NCBI RefSeq assembly: GCF_015679325.1
Contig: NZ_JADPVI010000002.1
Span: 733,126-797,125 of the forward strand
From: Kaistella gelatinilytica
Lineage (GTDB): Bacteria; Bacteroidota; Bacteroidia; Flavobacteriales; Weeksellaceae
Direction: 5' to 3'
DNA: 64,000 nucleotides
Shown here in pieces: positions 46,700 through 56,413 of the stretch. How positions within the stretch are numbered: the stretch's first letter is position 1; each line of letters opens with the position of its first letter. A program made the position numbers and the translations under genes. The notes beneath the pieces are model-generated. The model had not been told where the DNA came from. It saw only the letters and a list, made by a program, of their open reading frames with translations, and searched no databases.

Positions 46700-47578
46700 A
46701 TGGATTATACGATTCAACATAAAAAAAATCAGGAAAAGGACAGAAGGAAAAGTGCATTTTTTACTTTCCTTGTTTCGCTGTTGATTTTTTTAGGGATTTT
46801 CTATTATAAATTCACGAAGATTACAGAAAAGCCAGAGGAAATTACCACAATGCTCATCAATTTTGGGGATGAGAAAAACGGTGCTCAGTTAGAAGAGCCA
46901 GCAAATCAGGAAGGAAGTTTGGCTGCGAATACAGAAACCGTAGTTCCGGAAACCGTTCCAGAAGCAGTACCCGAAACCCAGCCAGAACCGAAAGTAGAAC
47001 CCGCAAAACCCGTAGTTAAGGAAAAACTTCTTACCGGAAACAATACCAAGGTTTCCGCACCGAAAGTAGAAAAGATATCGAAAACGACAAAAACGGCTAC
47101 TAAAGCAACTCCCGCTAAATCAACTCCTTCTAAAACTACAGCTGCGAAAGCGACCACGCCCAATTCTAAAACAGGAAACGGCGATGGAAAAGGAACCGCA
47201 GCAATCGGTAATTTGATCAAAGGAAGAGGCACAAAAACCGGAAGTCAGGGAACAAACGGCACCACTGGAAACGCGGGAGATCCTCTTGGCGGCGATAGTA
47301 ACGGTGACAGCAAAATTGGTGTTGACCGAAAATTGATTGGCTTTATTCCGGGAACCATGGGTCGTGGCGGCGCGCAACCTACGCACAATTGTTCCGCGAG
47401 CGGCACGATCAGTATTTCTTACACCGTCGATAAAGCCGGAAACGTGATTTCAGCCCGTCGTTTGGGTGGCGTTTCCGATGCCTGTGTGGCTACAAATTCG
47501 GTGGCGTGGGTAAAACGATATGTAAAAGCGGAGAAAGCAAACACTTCATCAACAGGCGTTTACCAGATCACTTTCTAA
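46700..47578 (+). CDS. TonB-like energy transducer
   Basis: A 292-residue protein with an N-terminal transmembrane helix (about 20-40). A Pro/Glu/Lys-rich spacer (about 75-115) is followed by a Thr/Lys/Ala-rich low-complexity stretch and a Gly-rich region. The TonB C-terminal-type domain has ISISYTVDKAGNVISARRLG and ends GVYQITF. It would connect ExbB-ExbD to outer-membrane receptors such as the one at 28643. It is the third gene of the operon. Confidence 0.85.
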   Translation: MDYTIQHKKNQEKDRRKSAFFTFLVSLLIFLGIFYYKFTKITEKPEEITTMLINFGDEKNGAQLEEPANQEGSLAANTETVVPETVPEAVPETQPEPKVEPAKPVVKEKLLTGNNTKVSAPKVEKISKTTKTATKATPAKSTPSKTTAAKATTPNSKTGNGDGKGTAAIGNLIKGRGTKTGSQGTNGTTGNAGDPLGGDSNGDSKIGVDRKLIGFIPGTMGRGGAQPTHNCSASGTISISYTVDKAGNVISARRLGGVSDACVATNSVAWVKRYVKAEKANTSSTGVYQITF

Positions 47579-47595
47579 ATTGGTCACTTGTATTT

Positions 47596-47690
47596 GGGCG
47601 CACATTTCCTGCTTTCACTACTCGCTTTTTTATAATTTTTCTGAGAAAAAATTATAAAAAGAGCTCAAACATGCCGTTCGATCAGGGGCG
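47596..47690 (+). repeat. Dispersed palindromic repeat, copy 4 (divergent)
   Basis: It shares the layout of the other copies (CCTGCTTTCACT, CTTTTT, ATGCCGTT, CGATC and GGGGC). Its middle is a 14-bp AT-only hairpin (47626-47660), which may also terminate the exbB operon. Confidence 0.55.
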
Positions 47691-47769
47691 CAGTTTTCGT
47701 TTCTTCCCCAGATTAAAATTAACAACTCAATTTCTTCGCTATCTCAAAAACTTTTGAGAATTTTGCACC

Positions 47770-49008
47770 ATGACCAATCAGGAATACCAAAAAGAAGTAG
47801 AATGGCTTTTTAGTCAAATTCCCAATTACCAAAATGATGGCGCACAAGCCTACAAACCTGGACTCGAAAATATCATCAAACTCTGTGCGTTTTTCGGTAA
47901 TCCGCAAGATCATTTAAAAACCATCCATATCGGCGGAACCAACGGCAAAGGTTCTACCAGTAATATGCTTGCGTCGGTTTTGCAGGAAGCGGGTTACAAA
48001 ATTGGGTTGTACAATTCACCTCATCTTATCGACTTTACAGAAAGAATAAAAATAAACGGTATCAATTGCGATAAAGAATTTGTTTATCAATTCATTCAAA
48101 AGCTAAAAAAACTCCCAAAAGAAATTACGCCTTCCTTTTTCGAATTTACGACCATCATGGCCTTCGAATACTTTTACCAAAAGAATGTTGATTATGCCAT
48201 CATAGAAGTCGGTTTAGGTGGCAGATTAGATTCCACCAATATCATTACTCCGCTCCTTTCGGCAATAACCAATATCGCTCTTGATCACCAGGATTTACTG
48301 GGAAATACTATTGAAGAAATCGCGGGAGAAAAAGCGGGGATTATCAAGCAAAACGTGCCCGTAATTTCAGGTGATGAGAATGATGTTGTCAAAAATATTT
48401 TTAAAGAAAAGGCAATAAAGATGAATTCAACATTTATTGATGCAACTGGCCTTCAAACAACATTAAATTCAGATTTAAAAGGAAATTATCAGAAAAAAAA
48501 TATTAAAGTGGTTCTGGCAATCATCCAGCAATTGCAAAATCTCGGAATTGAAATTTCTACTCAAGATATCGAGGAAGGCCTTTTAAAAGTTCAAAAAAAT
48601 ACCAATTTCATTGGCCGCTGGTATGAATTTTCATCTGAGCCCCTAACAATTTGCGATACCGCTCATAATCAGGCAGGTTTAAAAGAAGTTTTTGCACAAC
48701 TGAATTCAATCCCAAAATTCAAACATATTATCTTGGGCTTTGTGAATGATAAAAAAATTGATGAAGTTTTACAGATCCTTCCCTCCGATTCCACTTACTA
48801 TTTTGCCAAACCTAATAACAATCGCGGTCGTCATCCACGAGATTATGAAGATTTATTAAAAAAATCGAAAATAAATTATAAAATTTTTGATAAAGTTCAG
48901 GAGGCTTATCTTTCTGCTAAACAGAATGTTAAAAAGCATGAAATGATTTTTATTGGTGGCAGCAACTTCGTCGTGGGAGAATTTTTAGAAAAAAATTTGG
49001 AGAAGTAG
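47770..49008 (+). CDS. folC: Bifunctional folylpolyglutamate / dihydrofolate synthase
   Basis: A 412-residue Mur-ligase-family enzyme. The P-loop is HIGGTNGKGSTSNML (about 57-71), the Mur/FolC motif is IEVGLGGRLDSTNII, and the magnesium and substrate region is NIALDHQDLLG. The C-terminal domain has CDTAHNQAGLKEVF. It adds glutamate to folates and makes dihydrofolate from dihydropteroate. Normal length. A tRNA-Val gene follows 52 bp downstream. Confidence 0.95.
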   Translation: MTNQEYQKEVEWLFSQIPNYQNDGAQAYKPGLENIIKLCAFFGNPQDHLKTIHIGGTNGKGSTSNMLASVLQEAGYKIGLYNSPHLIDFTERIKINGINCDKEFVYQFIQKLKKLPKEITPSFFEFTTIMAFEYFYQKNVDYAIIEVGLGGRLDSTNIITPLLSAITNIALDHQDLLGNTIEEIAGEKAGIIKQNVPVISGDENDVVKNIFKEKAIKMNSTFIDATGLQTTLNSDLKGNYQKKNIKVVLAIIQQLQNLGIEISTQDIEEGLLKVQKNTNFIGRWYEFSSEPLTICDTAHNQAGLKEVFAQLNSIPKFKHIILGFVNDKKIDEVLQILPSDSTYYFAKPNNNRGRHPRDYEDLLKKSKINYKIFDKVQEAYLSAKQNVKKHEMIFIGGSNFVVGEFLEKNLEK

Positions 49009-49060
49009 AAAATTTTTGTACATTTGCCGAACCAAAATTTGAGAAATCAAATACGGTATC

Positions 49061-49135
49061 GGGCTCTTAGCTCAGTTGGTTCAGAGCATCTGGTTTACAC
49101 CCAGAGGGTCGGGGGTTCGAATCCCTCAGGGCCCA
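49061..49135 (+). tRNA. tRNA-Val (anticodon UAC)
   Basis: A 75-nt cloverleaf: acceptor GGGCTCT/AGGGCCC with one G-T wobble, D arm GCTCAGTTGGTTCAGAGC, anticodon stem TCTGG/CCAGA around the loop TTTACAC with anticodon TAC, T arm GGGGGTTCGAATCCCTC, discriminator A. CCA is not encoded (ACCC follows), as is common in Bacteroidota. Confidence 0.95.
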
Positions 49136-49140
49136 CCCAA

Positions 49141-49172
49141 AACTCCTCAAGAAATTGAGGAGTTTTTTTTAT
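49141..49172 (+). terminator. Intrinsic terminator after tRNA-Val
   Basis: AACTCCTCAA / TTGAGGAGTT stem with a 4-base loop and eight T residues. Confidence 0.9.
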
Positions 49173-49198
49173 ATTTTTTTTAAATTTAAGTTGAAATC

Positions 49199-49870
49199 TT
49201 ACCCTTCATTACTTTCTGCCAGCAAACATTCTCCTTCAAATTCTGCTCCGATAATTTCGTCTTTATTTAACCAGTATTCTGAAGTAATTAAGGTAAACTC
49301 ACCGTCTTTGATCTTGTCTAATTTCCATAAAATATTTTCAGCTTCTTCAAAGGAAAGATCTGTAGACATCTTCTCAGAAAATAGTCGTTTGATAATATTG
49401 CTGTCGGAAATTCCGCGATCGAGCGATTTTAAAACTATTTCTTTTGTTATTTCTCCATCAAATTTATCGACAGCGCTCATTGTAAAATTAACGATTGTTG
49501 CTTTCGCATTGGGAAATTTGCCATTGTAGGCTTTAAATAACAATTGGTTGATATTAAACAGATCATAATGGAGATCGATCTCCGGGTACTCCTCAGAAAT
49601 TTTATCCAGTAACATATCATTGGACATTTGATCGATCTGCCCTTCATTTAAAAACGCTGATAATTTATAAGTCAGCAGTATTTTCGCCGCTTCATTGGGT
49701 TCAAAATCGGTGATTGCCATAAAGAGCATTTCTCTCAAATTTTCCGGTTTGATGGTATTTGCATCTGGGAAATTAAACAATTCTAAAAGGTTGGTATAAT
49801 CTTCATTTTTCCAGTAATCTTTGATTTCTTCGATGGTTGAAGCACTATTTATGATGATATTAAATTTCAT
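49199..49870 (-). CDS. Hypothetical acidic protein
   Basis: A 223-residue, mostly helical, acidic protein without signal or membrane helices (NFPDANTIKPENLREMLFMA, DFEPNEAAKILLTYKL). No domain recognised. Monocistronic. I have a weak impression of a conserved flavobacterial hypothetical protein, and no function can be given. Confidence 0.65.
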   Translation of the reverse strand: MKFNIIINSASTIEEIKDYWKNEDYTNLLELFNFPDANTIKPENLREMLFMAITDFEPNEAAKILLTYKLSAFLNEGQIDQMSNDMLLDKISEEYPEIDLHYDLFNINQLLFKAYNGKFPNAKATIVNFTMSAVDKFDGEITKEIVLKSLDRGISDSNIIKRLFSEKMSTDLSFEEAENILWKLDKIKDGEFTLITSEYWLNKDEIIGAEFEGECLLAESNEG

Positions 49871-50072
49871 TTTAAAGGTTTTAAATTTTATGTATTTGTT
49901 GTTTTCGACCGAATTTTGCTTAATTCGCTAAAGTCAGTAATTGGTACGCAATAGTCAGACCTAAAATATAATAATCCAAACAAAATGGTTTTTACCAAAT
50001 GAAATTCAATATAAATTCCAAAAAATGATCTGTGAAAATTTCATATATTTTCAATTCCAAATTCAATCCTTT

Positions 50073-50747
50073 ATGCTCTGTAAAATTTCCTCCATAATTT
50101 GCATCTTCGCCCTTTTTATATTGACATTGAGTTGCAATAAAACCAAGGAAAACTCAATTAAAAAATCAAGTAAAGTAATTGCTCCATTATCGAAAACAAT
50201 GGTGAAAACTTATACATCAAGAGCGACCGAAGCTTTAGAATTCTGTAAAAAAAATAAAATGAGTGAGGATTTCTGCATTCTGATTGATATGGAAATTCAC
50301 TCTGGAAAAAAGAGATTCTTCGTCTGGGATTTTAAAAAAAATGAAATAACCCATCGTTTCTTAGTAGGTCACGGTTGTGGAGATAATGCCTGGAGCACTT
50401 CTACCACAAAAGATAATCCGACTTTCAGCAACGTAGAAGACAGTCACCGTTCTTCCCTCGGAAAATACAAAATTGGAGCAAGAGCCTACAGTGAGTGGGG
50501 TGTGAACATTAAATATTTGATGCATGGTCTGGAGGAATCAAATAGTAATGCACTAAAAAGATTTATCGTTTTTCATTCCTGGGAAGCCGTTTCTGATGAA
50601 GAGGTCTTTCCTAATGGAACTCCCGAAGGTTGGGGTTGTCCCACTATTTCTAATGCAAGTTTTAAAGTAGTTGACCCAATGCTGCAGAAAGCTTCAAAAC
50701 CAGTGTTGATGTGGATCTTTGATGACAGAACTGATCAACTCAAATAA
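50073..50747 (+). CDS. L,D-transpeptidase catalytic domain family lipoprotein
   Basis: A protein of 224 residues from ATG 50073, which gives a lipoprotein signal with lipobox TLSC; the longer in-frame start at 50025 adds residues without support. The catalytic area reads YLMHGLEES, FIVFHSWEAV and PEGWGCPTIS, with the His and Cys of the YkuD_2-type family. It is paralogous to the gene at 27295 but membrane-anchored. It probably acts on peptidoglycan in the periplasm. Confidence 0.85.
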   Translation: MLCKISSIICIFALFILTLSCNKTKENSIKKSSKVIAPLSKTMVKTYTSRATEALEFCKKNKMSEDFCILIDMEIHSGKKRFFVWDFKKNEITHRFLVGHGCGDNAWSTSTTKDNPTFSNVEDSHRSSLGKYKIGARAYSEWGVNIKYLMHGLEESNSNALKRFIVFHSWEAVSDEEVFPNGTPEGWGCPTISNASFKVVDPMLQKASKPVLMWIFDDRTDQLK

Positions 50748-50799
50748 ATTTTCTATCAATCCGCCAAATTTCCCTACTTTTATTCATTAAACACAGATT

Positions 50800-52335
50800 A
50801 TGTTAGTAAAAGTTTATGGAAGTGCCATTTTTGGAGTTTCAGCACAAACAATTACGATTGAGGTAAATGTGGATACTTCCGGCGTTGGCTATCATTTGGT
50901 CGGTTTACCAGACAATGCCATTAAGGAAAGCAGTTACCGAATTTCTGCCGCGCTCAAAAATGTAGGTTTCAAAATCCCGGGCAAAAAAATCACCATCAAC
51001 ATGGCTCCTGCAGATCTGCGCAAAGAAGGTTCTGCCTACGACCTTAGTATCGCTTTGGGTATTTTAGCGGCTTCTGATCAGATAAAAGCTGAACATATCG
51101 GTGAATATATTATTATGGGAGAATTGTCCTTAGATGGAGGCTTATTGCCCATCAAAGGAGTTTTACCCATCGCCATCAAAGCCAGAGAAGAAGGTTTCAA
51201 AGGAATTATCTTACCAAAACAAAATATTCGGGAAGCAGCGATCGTAGATCAACTCGAAGTTTACGGCATCGAAAATATAAAAGAAGTCATTGATTTCTTT
51301 AATGAAGATATTCCTTTGGAAAGAACGATTTTGGATACTCGAAAAGAATTTCAAGACAAAATAAACTTTTTCCCTTTTGATTTTTCTGAAGTTAAAGGGC
51401 AGGAAACCGCGAAACGAGCCATGGAAGTTGCGGCTGCAGGAGGACATAACATCATTCTCATCGGACCGCCCGGAAGTGGAAAAACAATGCTCGCGAAAAG
51501 ACTTCCAAGTATTTTGCCGCCATTAACCATGAAAGAAGCTTTAGAAACAACCAAGATTCATTCTGTTGCGGGGAAAATTGGTACAGAAACTTCTTTGATG
51601 ACGGTTCGACCTTTTCGCAGTCCGCATCATACGATTTCCGATGTTGCGCTCGTTGGCGGAGGAAGTTACCCGCAACCGGGAGAGATTTCCCTGGCGCACA
51701 ACGGTGTTTTGTTTTTAGATGAAATGCCCGAATTTAAAAGAACGGTTTTAGAAGTCATGCGTCAACCTTTGGAGGATCGCGAAGTCACCATTTCCCGCGC
51801 AAAATTCACCGTGAATTATCCCGCGAGTTTTATGCTGGTCGCAAGCATGAATCCAAGTCCGAGTGGTTATTTTCCTGATGACCCGAACAATACTTCTTCA
51901 CAGTTTGAAATGCAGCGGTATATGAACAAATTGTCAGGACCGCTTCTGGATCGGATCGATATTCACATCGAAGTTCAGAAAGTAGAATTTGAACAACTTG
52001 CCGACAAAAGAAAAGGGGAAACAAGCGATGGGATAAGAAACCGGGTTTTGAAAGCACGCGAAATTCAGACCGAAAGATATAAGGACACAGAAATCCACTA
52101 CAACGCTCAAATGGGTCCGAAAGAAATAGAAAAATTTTGTGAACTCGATGAAACTTCAAAAAACCTCATCAAAATCGCCATGGAAAAGTTGAATCTTTCT
52201 GCGCGGGCTTATGATCGAATTCTAAAAGTTTCCCGTACGATCGCAGATCTGGAACTTACCGAAACGCTCAATTCCTCTCATATTTCAGAAGCCATTCAGT
52301 ATCGAAGTCTCGACCGTGAATTCTGGAGTGTATAA
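50800..52335 (+). CDS. comM: ComM/YifB family Mg-chelatase-like AAA+ ATPase
   Basis: A 511-residue protein. The N-terminal ChlI-like domain (about 20-140: GVGYHLVGLPDNAIKESSYRI, INMAPADLRKEGSAYDL) is followed by an AAA+ core with Walker A GPPGSGKTMLAKRL (about 225-238) and Walker B GVLFLDEMPEF. The C-terminal domain starts KLNLSARAYDRILKVSRTIAD. ComM is a branch-migration helicase that helps integrate DNA during natural transformation. dprA, also a transformation gene, lies 2.8 kb downstream. Confidence 0.94.
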   Translation: MLVKVYGSAIFGVSAQTITIEVNVDTSGVGYHLVGLPDNAIKESSYRISAALKNVGFKIPGKKITINMAPADLRKEGSAYDLSIALGILAASDQIKAEHIGEYIIMGELSLDGGLLPIKGVLPIAIKAREEGFKGIILPKQNIREAAIVDQLEVYGIENIKEVIDFFNEDIPLERTILDTRKEFQDKINFFPFDFSEVKGQETAKRAMEVAAAGGHNIILIGPPGSGKTMLAKRLPSILPPLTMKEALETTKIHSVAGKIGTETSLMTVRPFRSPHHTISDVALVGGGSYPQPGEISLAHNGVLFLDEMPEFKRTVLEVMRQPLEDREVTISRAKFTVNYPASFMLVASMNPSPSGYFPDDPNNTSSQFEMQRYMNKLSGPLLDRIDIHIEVQKVEFEQLADKRKGETSDGIRNRVLKAREIQTERYKDTEIHYNAQMGPKEIEKFCELDETSKNLIKIAMEKLNLSARAYDRILKVSRTIADLELTETLNSSHISEAIQYRSLDREFWSV

Positions 52336-52424
52336 TTATTGAAATTTTTTGGTGAGATCGCGTTTCTTCTGAAGACCAATTCAAATATTTTCAAATTGAA
52401 ATTCGCTGTGTAACAATCAAACAC

Positions 52425-52463
52425 TAAAAAACCGACTCAAGTTCTATCCTGAGTCGGTTTTTT
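52425..52463. terminator. Bidirectional terminator
   Basis: AAAAAACCGACTCA / TGAGTCGGTTTTTT hairpin between the convergent comM and the next minus-strand gene. Confidence 0.9.
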
Positions 52464-52486
52464 CTATTTATTAGAAACGAAGCACA

Positions 52487-52963
52487 TTATCTGTGACCTT
52501 TCACCCAAAGGTGACTTCCATCTCCACGTTTTTTACTTTTTTCGTAATCTCTCGCTTTGTAAGATTCGTTTCTGTGTTTGGATTTATGCTCCATATGTTT
52601 CTTTCTCGAATCGTGGTGCTTGTTTTTATTGTAAACGGCTACAGGATTTTGACCTTTGTAATATTTATTTTTGAATTTTTTGTATTTATCATTACCCAAA
52701 ATCCTCTGCATCGAACTGTATCGATCACTCGACCATTTTTCCGGCTGATTTGCATATTTTGCATTCCAGGAATCGTAGGTTGGATACTGGTTGTTCAAAT
52801 TCGATAACTGCTGTTTCTGAGTGGCGTTGAGAACCAAACTTGAGGCAACCGATTCCCAATTCATCGTGTTTACACTGTTCGAATAATCATTATAATACGT
52901 TGATTGTGAATATCCAAAAGAGAAAGCACCTAAAATAATTGCTGATAAAAAAAACTTTTTCAT
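52487..52963 (-). CDS. Exported basic hypothetical protein
   Basis: A 158-residue protein with a signal peptide ending GYSQ (about 20). A helical repeat-like middle (LNATQKQQLSNLNNQYPTYD) is followed by a very basic Lys/His/Arg-rich C-terminal third. The middle resembles Spy-like or DUF-type periplasmic helical proteins. No firm family. Monocistronic. Confidence 0.65.
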   Translation of the reverse strand: MKKFFLSAIILGAFSFGYSQSTYYNDYSNSVNTMNWESVASSLVLNATQKQQLSNLNNQYPTYDSWNAKYANQPEKWSSDRYSSMQRILGNDKYKKFKNKYYKGQNPVAVYNKNKHHDSRKKHMEHKSKHRNESYKARDYEKSKKRGDGSHLWVKGHR

Positions 52964-53055
52964 AATATTAAGTTATGATGAACAAAGTCTCAATTCACGT
53001 GCCACCAATTTTTAGGAATTAAGAAAAACAACTTTTAAATCTTCGCTACCTCCCA

Positions 53056-54168
53056 TTAATTCGTGATAAAAGGCTTGATCAGTTTTTTATTCTTCTCCCT
53101 GTTTTCATAACCAAAATTGTAGGAAAAGCCAATTCCCAACGTTTGCTTCAATTGAAGTTTCTCGATCTGATCATGATCGTAAAGCAGATCTAAACTTACG
53201 ACCGTAGAAATAAATTTATTGAATCGAAAGTTCAGTGTTCCATTATAGGAAACATCAACATTTAGAGGTTGATTTGTATAACTGCTAAAGAAGTTGATCC
53301 TGTTCACCAGATTAATGTCCTTATAAATATTAATTCGGTAGAGAATATTCACCAAAGCACCTAACTCTGCACGAACACTTTGCCCATCATGTTCCAACCC
53401 ATATTTTCCTTCTTTTTGCAGATAAGGATCGAGCACAAAAGTAAACTTACCATTGATCGGTCTGAAAATCACCTGAAAATTTTCATTTGGATTATACGAT
53501 ATACCCAAACCTGCGTTCAAATATCCCGGTGCCATAAAACGGGAAATACGGTCTTCAAAAGTCGGATTCGGTGTTGTGGAAAAATTATAACCGGGAGAAA
53601 ACTGCGATAAAAACTGAAAACCTGTGGAGAGGTAAAAATTCTTCCCGATATCATAACCATAGTTGGTCATGAGGTTAATGTAATCTTCGGTTTTTCTGGA
53701 TTGCTCCCCTTGCGAGGCTACAAAACCGTACCCAAGCTGAAGCGTGTTATCCAGAAAATGCTTGCCATTTTTATAACTAAAATTATAGTTTATTTTTCCG
53801 ATGATGCCAATATTATTATTTCCCCCAGAATTCCAGTTAGAGAAAGAAGACTGATTAAAAACAAAATTATTTTGTCCGAAATAGAACCATCTTTTTGCGG
53901 TGGTCAACTTCATAATGTTGTAGGGCGTGATGGGAATGCTTTCCGTAAGATCTGCCATGACTATTTTATCGCGAATAACGATGGTATCTTTAAAATGGAT
54001 GTCAAAGTTCACCAACTTTGGATTCGCCAAACTGTCAAGATCCAACGCAACAGAATCCCACCTTTTCTGAGAAATAGAATCGATTTCCTTTAAAGTGTTT
54101 GTACGGATTTGCGCTAAAAAATTTCCCGAAGTAATTAAAAAAATAGCGATTAAAAAAAACTTTCTCAT
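53056..54168 (-). CDS. DUF3078 family outer-membrane beta-barrel protein
   Basis: A protein of 370 residues from ATG 54168, giving a signal peptide MRKFFLIAIFLITSGNFLAQ; upstream in-frame starts precede it without a usable signal. The body is beta-rich and typical of DUF3078 (WFYFGQNNFVFNQSSFSNWNSGG, NFYLSTGFQFLSQFSPGY, FVLDPYLQKEGKYG), ending in an outer-membrane-type terminal strand region. Function unknown. Confidence 0.85.
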   Translation of the reverse strand: MRKFFLIAIFLITSGNFLAQIRTNTLKEIDSISQKRWDSVALDLDSLANPKLVNFDIHFKDTIVIRDKIVMADLTESIPITPYNIMKLTTAKRWFYFGQNNFVFNQSSFSNWNSGGNNNIGIIGKINYNFSYKNGKHFLDNTLQLGYGFVASQGEQSRKTEDYINLMTNYGYDIGKNFYLSTGFQFLSQFSPGYNFSTTPNPTFEDRISRFMAPGYLNAGLGISYNPNENFQVIFRPINGKFTFVLDPYLQKEGKYGLEHDGQSVRAELGALVNILYRINIYKDINLVNRINFFSSYTNQPLNVDVSYNGTLNFRFNKFISTVVSLDLLYDHDQIEKLQLKQTLGIGFSYNFGYENREKNKKLIKPFITN

Positions 54169-54317
54169 AGCGTACAAAGTTATGATAAACCCTGAAATCT
54201 CTAAAATTAAATGCAAACAATTAGAACTTTTTGTCTGAATTCTTAACTTCAATTAAAAAGTTATAGCCATATTTACTTATTAATTTTTTTGGCAACAGTT
54301 TTGACAAAATTGTATTT

Positions 54318-55085
54318 ATGTTTAAGGAATCCCTCAGTTTTAAAGCAGTTTTATACGCAGCAGCAATGGTTTCGGCCATGTGGATCGGATTTCTTCTGCA
54401 GCATGTCGGCTGGTTTGAAGGTTGCAGTGGCGCAATTATTCCCCTCAATCCGGCTGGATTAAAAGGCATCTTCCTTTCTCCTTTTCTGCACGGCAGTCTT
54501 GAACATATATTTGGAAATTCCGTTCCTATTTTCGTCCTCATCTTTCTTCTTTTCCAGTTTTATCCATTTATTGGTAAAAAGGTATTTTTTCTGGGTTGGT
54601 TTGTTTCGGCCTTTTTGGTCTGGCTTCTTCCGCCTGTTGATATTTTTACGGGCGAAATTAACCATGTCTGCATTATTGGCGCAAGTGGAATTGTTTACAC
54701 TTTGGCATTTTTCCTTTTTTTCAGTGGGATTTTCCGGTGGAATATGAAATTGCTTACTGTTTCGCTTGTCGTCGCTTTATATTATGGAAGTTTGATCTGG
54801 GGCGTGGTACCCGAAGAATTATTTTCTCATCTCCCGGAACCAAGCAGAATTTCCTGGCAATCGCATCTTTCCGGCGCCGTGGTAGGAGTTATTATCGCTT
54901 TCGTTTTCCGAAAAAATGGGGAGAAAAATATCCATTTCATTTGGGAATTCCCGAATTATTACAGTGAAAAGGATGATAAATTGTGGCAGGAATACAAAGA
55001 AAATCATCCAGACGACTTCTTAGAATTACCTTACCGTAAAAAAGAAGATCTGTGGGATCACTTAGATGAAATTCGAAAGAAATGA
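54318..55085 (+). CDS. Rhomboid family intramembrane serine protease
   Basis: A 255-residue polytopic membrane protein with six to seven hydrophobic helices. The catalytic Ser is in IIGASGIVYTL (about residue 121) and the catalytic His in SWQSHLSGAVVG (about 182). HGSLEHIFGNSVPI resembles the conserved L1/TM2 His-Asn region. It cleaves transmembrane substrates within the inner membrane; the substrates are unknown. Confidence 0.9.
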   Translation: MFKESLSFKAVLYAAAMVSAMWIGFLLQHVGWFEGCSGAIIPLNPAGLKGIFLSPFLHGSLEHIFGNSVPIFVLIFLLFQFYPFIGKKVFFLGWFVSAFLVWLLPPVDIFTGEINHVCIIGASGIVYTLAFFLFFSGIFRWNMKLLTVSLVVALYYGSLIWGVVPEELFSHLPEPSRISWQSHLSGAVVGVIIAFVFRKNGEKNIHFIWEFPNYYSEKDDKLWQEYKENHPDDFLELPYRKKEDLWDHLDEIRKK

Positions 55086-55096
55086 TTAATTTTCTA

Positions 55097-55104
55097 TAAA
55101 TTTG
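55097..55104 (+). promoter_or_regulatory. Putative -7 promoter element of dprA
   Basis: TAAATTTG 13 bp before the dprA start, matching TAnnTTTG. Confidence 0.4.
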
Positions 55105-55117
55105 ATAAAAATTAACC

Positions 55118-56227
55118 ATGTTTTCGGAAGAAACGCTTTATTCTGTTGCTCTTCGACATTGCCCTTTGATCGGCGATATTATTTTCCGTAAACTGGTTGG
55201 TGAAGTGGGTTCTGCAAAAGAAGTATGGGATCTTTCAAAATCAGGTTTAAAAAATATATACGGAATTGGCAAAAAAATTTCTCTGGAAATTGGCAATCCC
55301 GACCATTTAGATTTTGCGGAGAAAGAACTAAAATTCTGCGAGAAAAATAACATCAAAATTAATCTTCGCCATCAAAATGATCTGCCTGCTTTTTTGAACG
55401 AGTGTGACGATGCACCCGCAATTCTCTATCAAAAAGGAATCTATGATCCTTCTTTAAAACCACTCAGTTTAGTCGGAACCAGAAATATTACTTCTTATGG
55501 AAAACACTTCATTCAAGATTTTTTAGAGGAGGTGAAAAACAAAAATATAATCACCGTAAGTGGTTTGGCTTTAGGAGTTGATACAGAAGTCCACCAAATA
55601 TCCCTTACAAATAATATCCCTACCGTGGCAGTTTTAGCGCATGGATTTCACACCCTCTACCCTTCCAAAAATAAAAAACTAGCCGAAAAAATACTGGAAG
55701 AAAACGGCGTCCTCTTTTCAGAATTTAATTCTTCTCAAAAACCTGATCGCGAAAATTTCATCCAGAGAAACCGGGTTATTGCAGGATTATCTCCGGCAAC
55801 GATCGTTGTAGAAACTGCTTTTGGCGGTGGCTCCATCAGTACCGCAACTTTTGCCCTCAATTATAATCGGGAAGTGTTTGCATTGCCGGGAAGAATCTCA
55901 GATAAATACAGTCAGGGCTGCAACCAGTTGATATTTCAGAATAAAGCGGGCGTTATTTCTATGATTTCTGCGATGTCTGAACAACTTGGTTTTCATGGCG
56001 ATTCTGAAAAAACGGGTGAACTTTTCCCACGATCCGAAGTACGGATCCATCTATCGGAGAGTCAGCAAAATATCTTAAACGCGATTGATAAAACCCAACC
56101 CATCTCTTTGGATGAGCTCTCTGAAAAAATTGAAACCGCTACCTATAAAATATTGCCAGATTTACTGCAACTGGAAATTTCGGGTTACATCAAAGCACTT
56201 TCGGGAAGACAATATCTTGCCATTTAG
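55118..56227 (+). CDS. dprA: DNA-processing protein DprA
   Basis: A 369-residue DprA. The N-terminal helical domain is followed by the Rossmann-like fold with LVGTRNITSYGKHFIQDFLEEV, SGLALGVDTEVHQ and RNRVIAGLSPATIVVETAFGGGS, then ALPGRISDKYSQGCNQLI. A C-terminal winged-helix-like domain starts near SESQQNILNAIDKT. DprA loads RecA on incoming single strands in transformation. Confidence 0.95.
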   Translation: MFSEETLYSVALRHCPLIGDIIFRKLVGEVGSAKEVWDLSKSGLKNIYGIGKKISLEIGNPDHLDFAEKELKFCEKNNIKINLRHQNDLPAFLNECDDAPAILYQKGIYDPSLKPLSLVGTRNITSYGKHFIQDFLEEVKNKNIITVSGLALGVDTEVHQISLTNNIPTVAVLAHGFHTLYPSKNKKLAEKILEENGVLFSEFNSSQKPDRENFIQRNRVIAGLSPATIVVETAFGGGSISTATFALNYNREVFALPGRISDKYSQGCNQLIFQNKAGVISMISAMSEQLGFHGDSEKTGELFPRSEVRIHLSESQQNILNAIDKTQPISLDELSEKIETATYKILPDLLQLEISGYIKALSGRQYLAI

Positions 56228-56413
56228 CATTTATTCGTTTTTAAAAATCTATTAATATTCACTTAACATTCAATAATTAATACGATAAGTGTTAAAATTA
56301 TCGATTTAATAAAAATAAAGTTGAATTTTATTAATATTTTATCAAATTACAAATTTTTACTTGTAAGTTTTGAAAAAAAAATTAAATTTGTTAACAATAA
56401 TAATCACCATTCT

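Noticed and set aside
46906..47232. 108-codon hydrophobic ORF antisense to the tonB-like gene.
   Set aside because: Val/Phe/Pro-rich translation is the mirror of the low-complexity Lys/Thr/Pro spacer of TonB.
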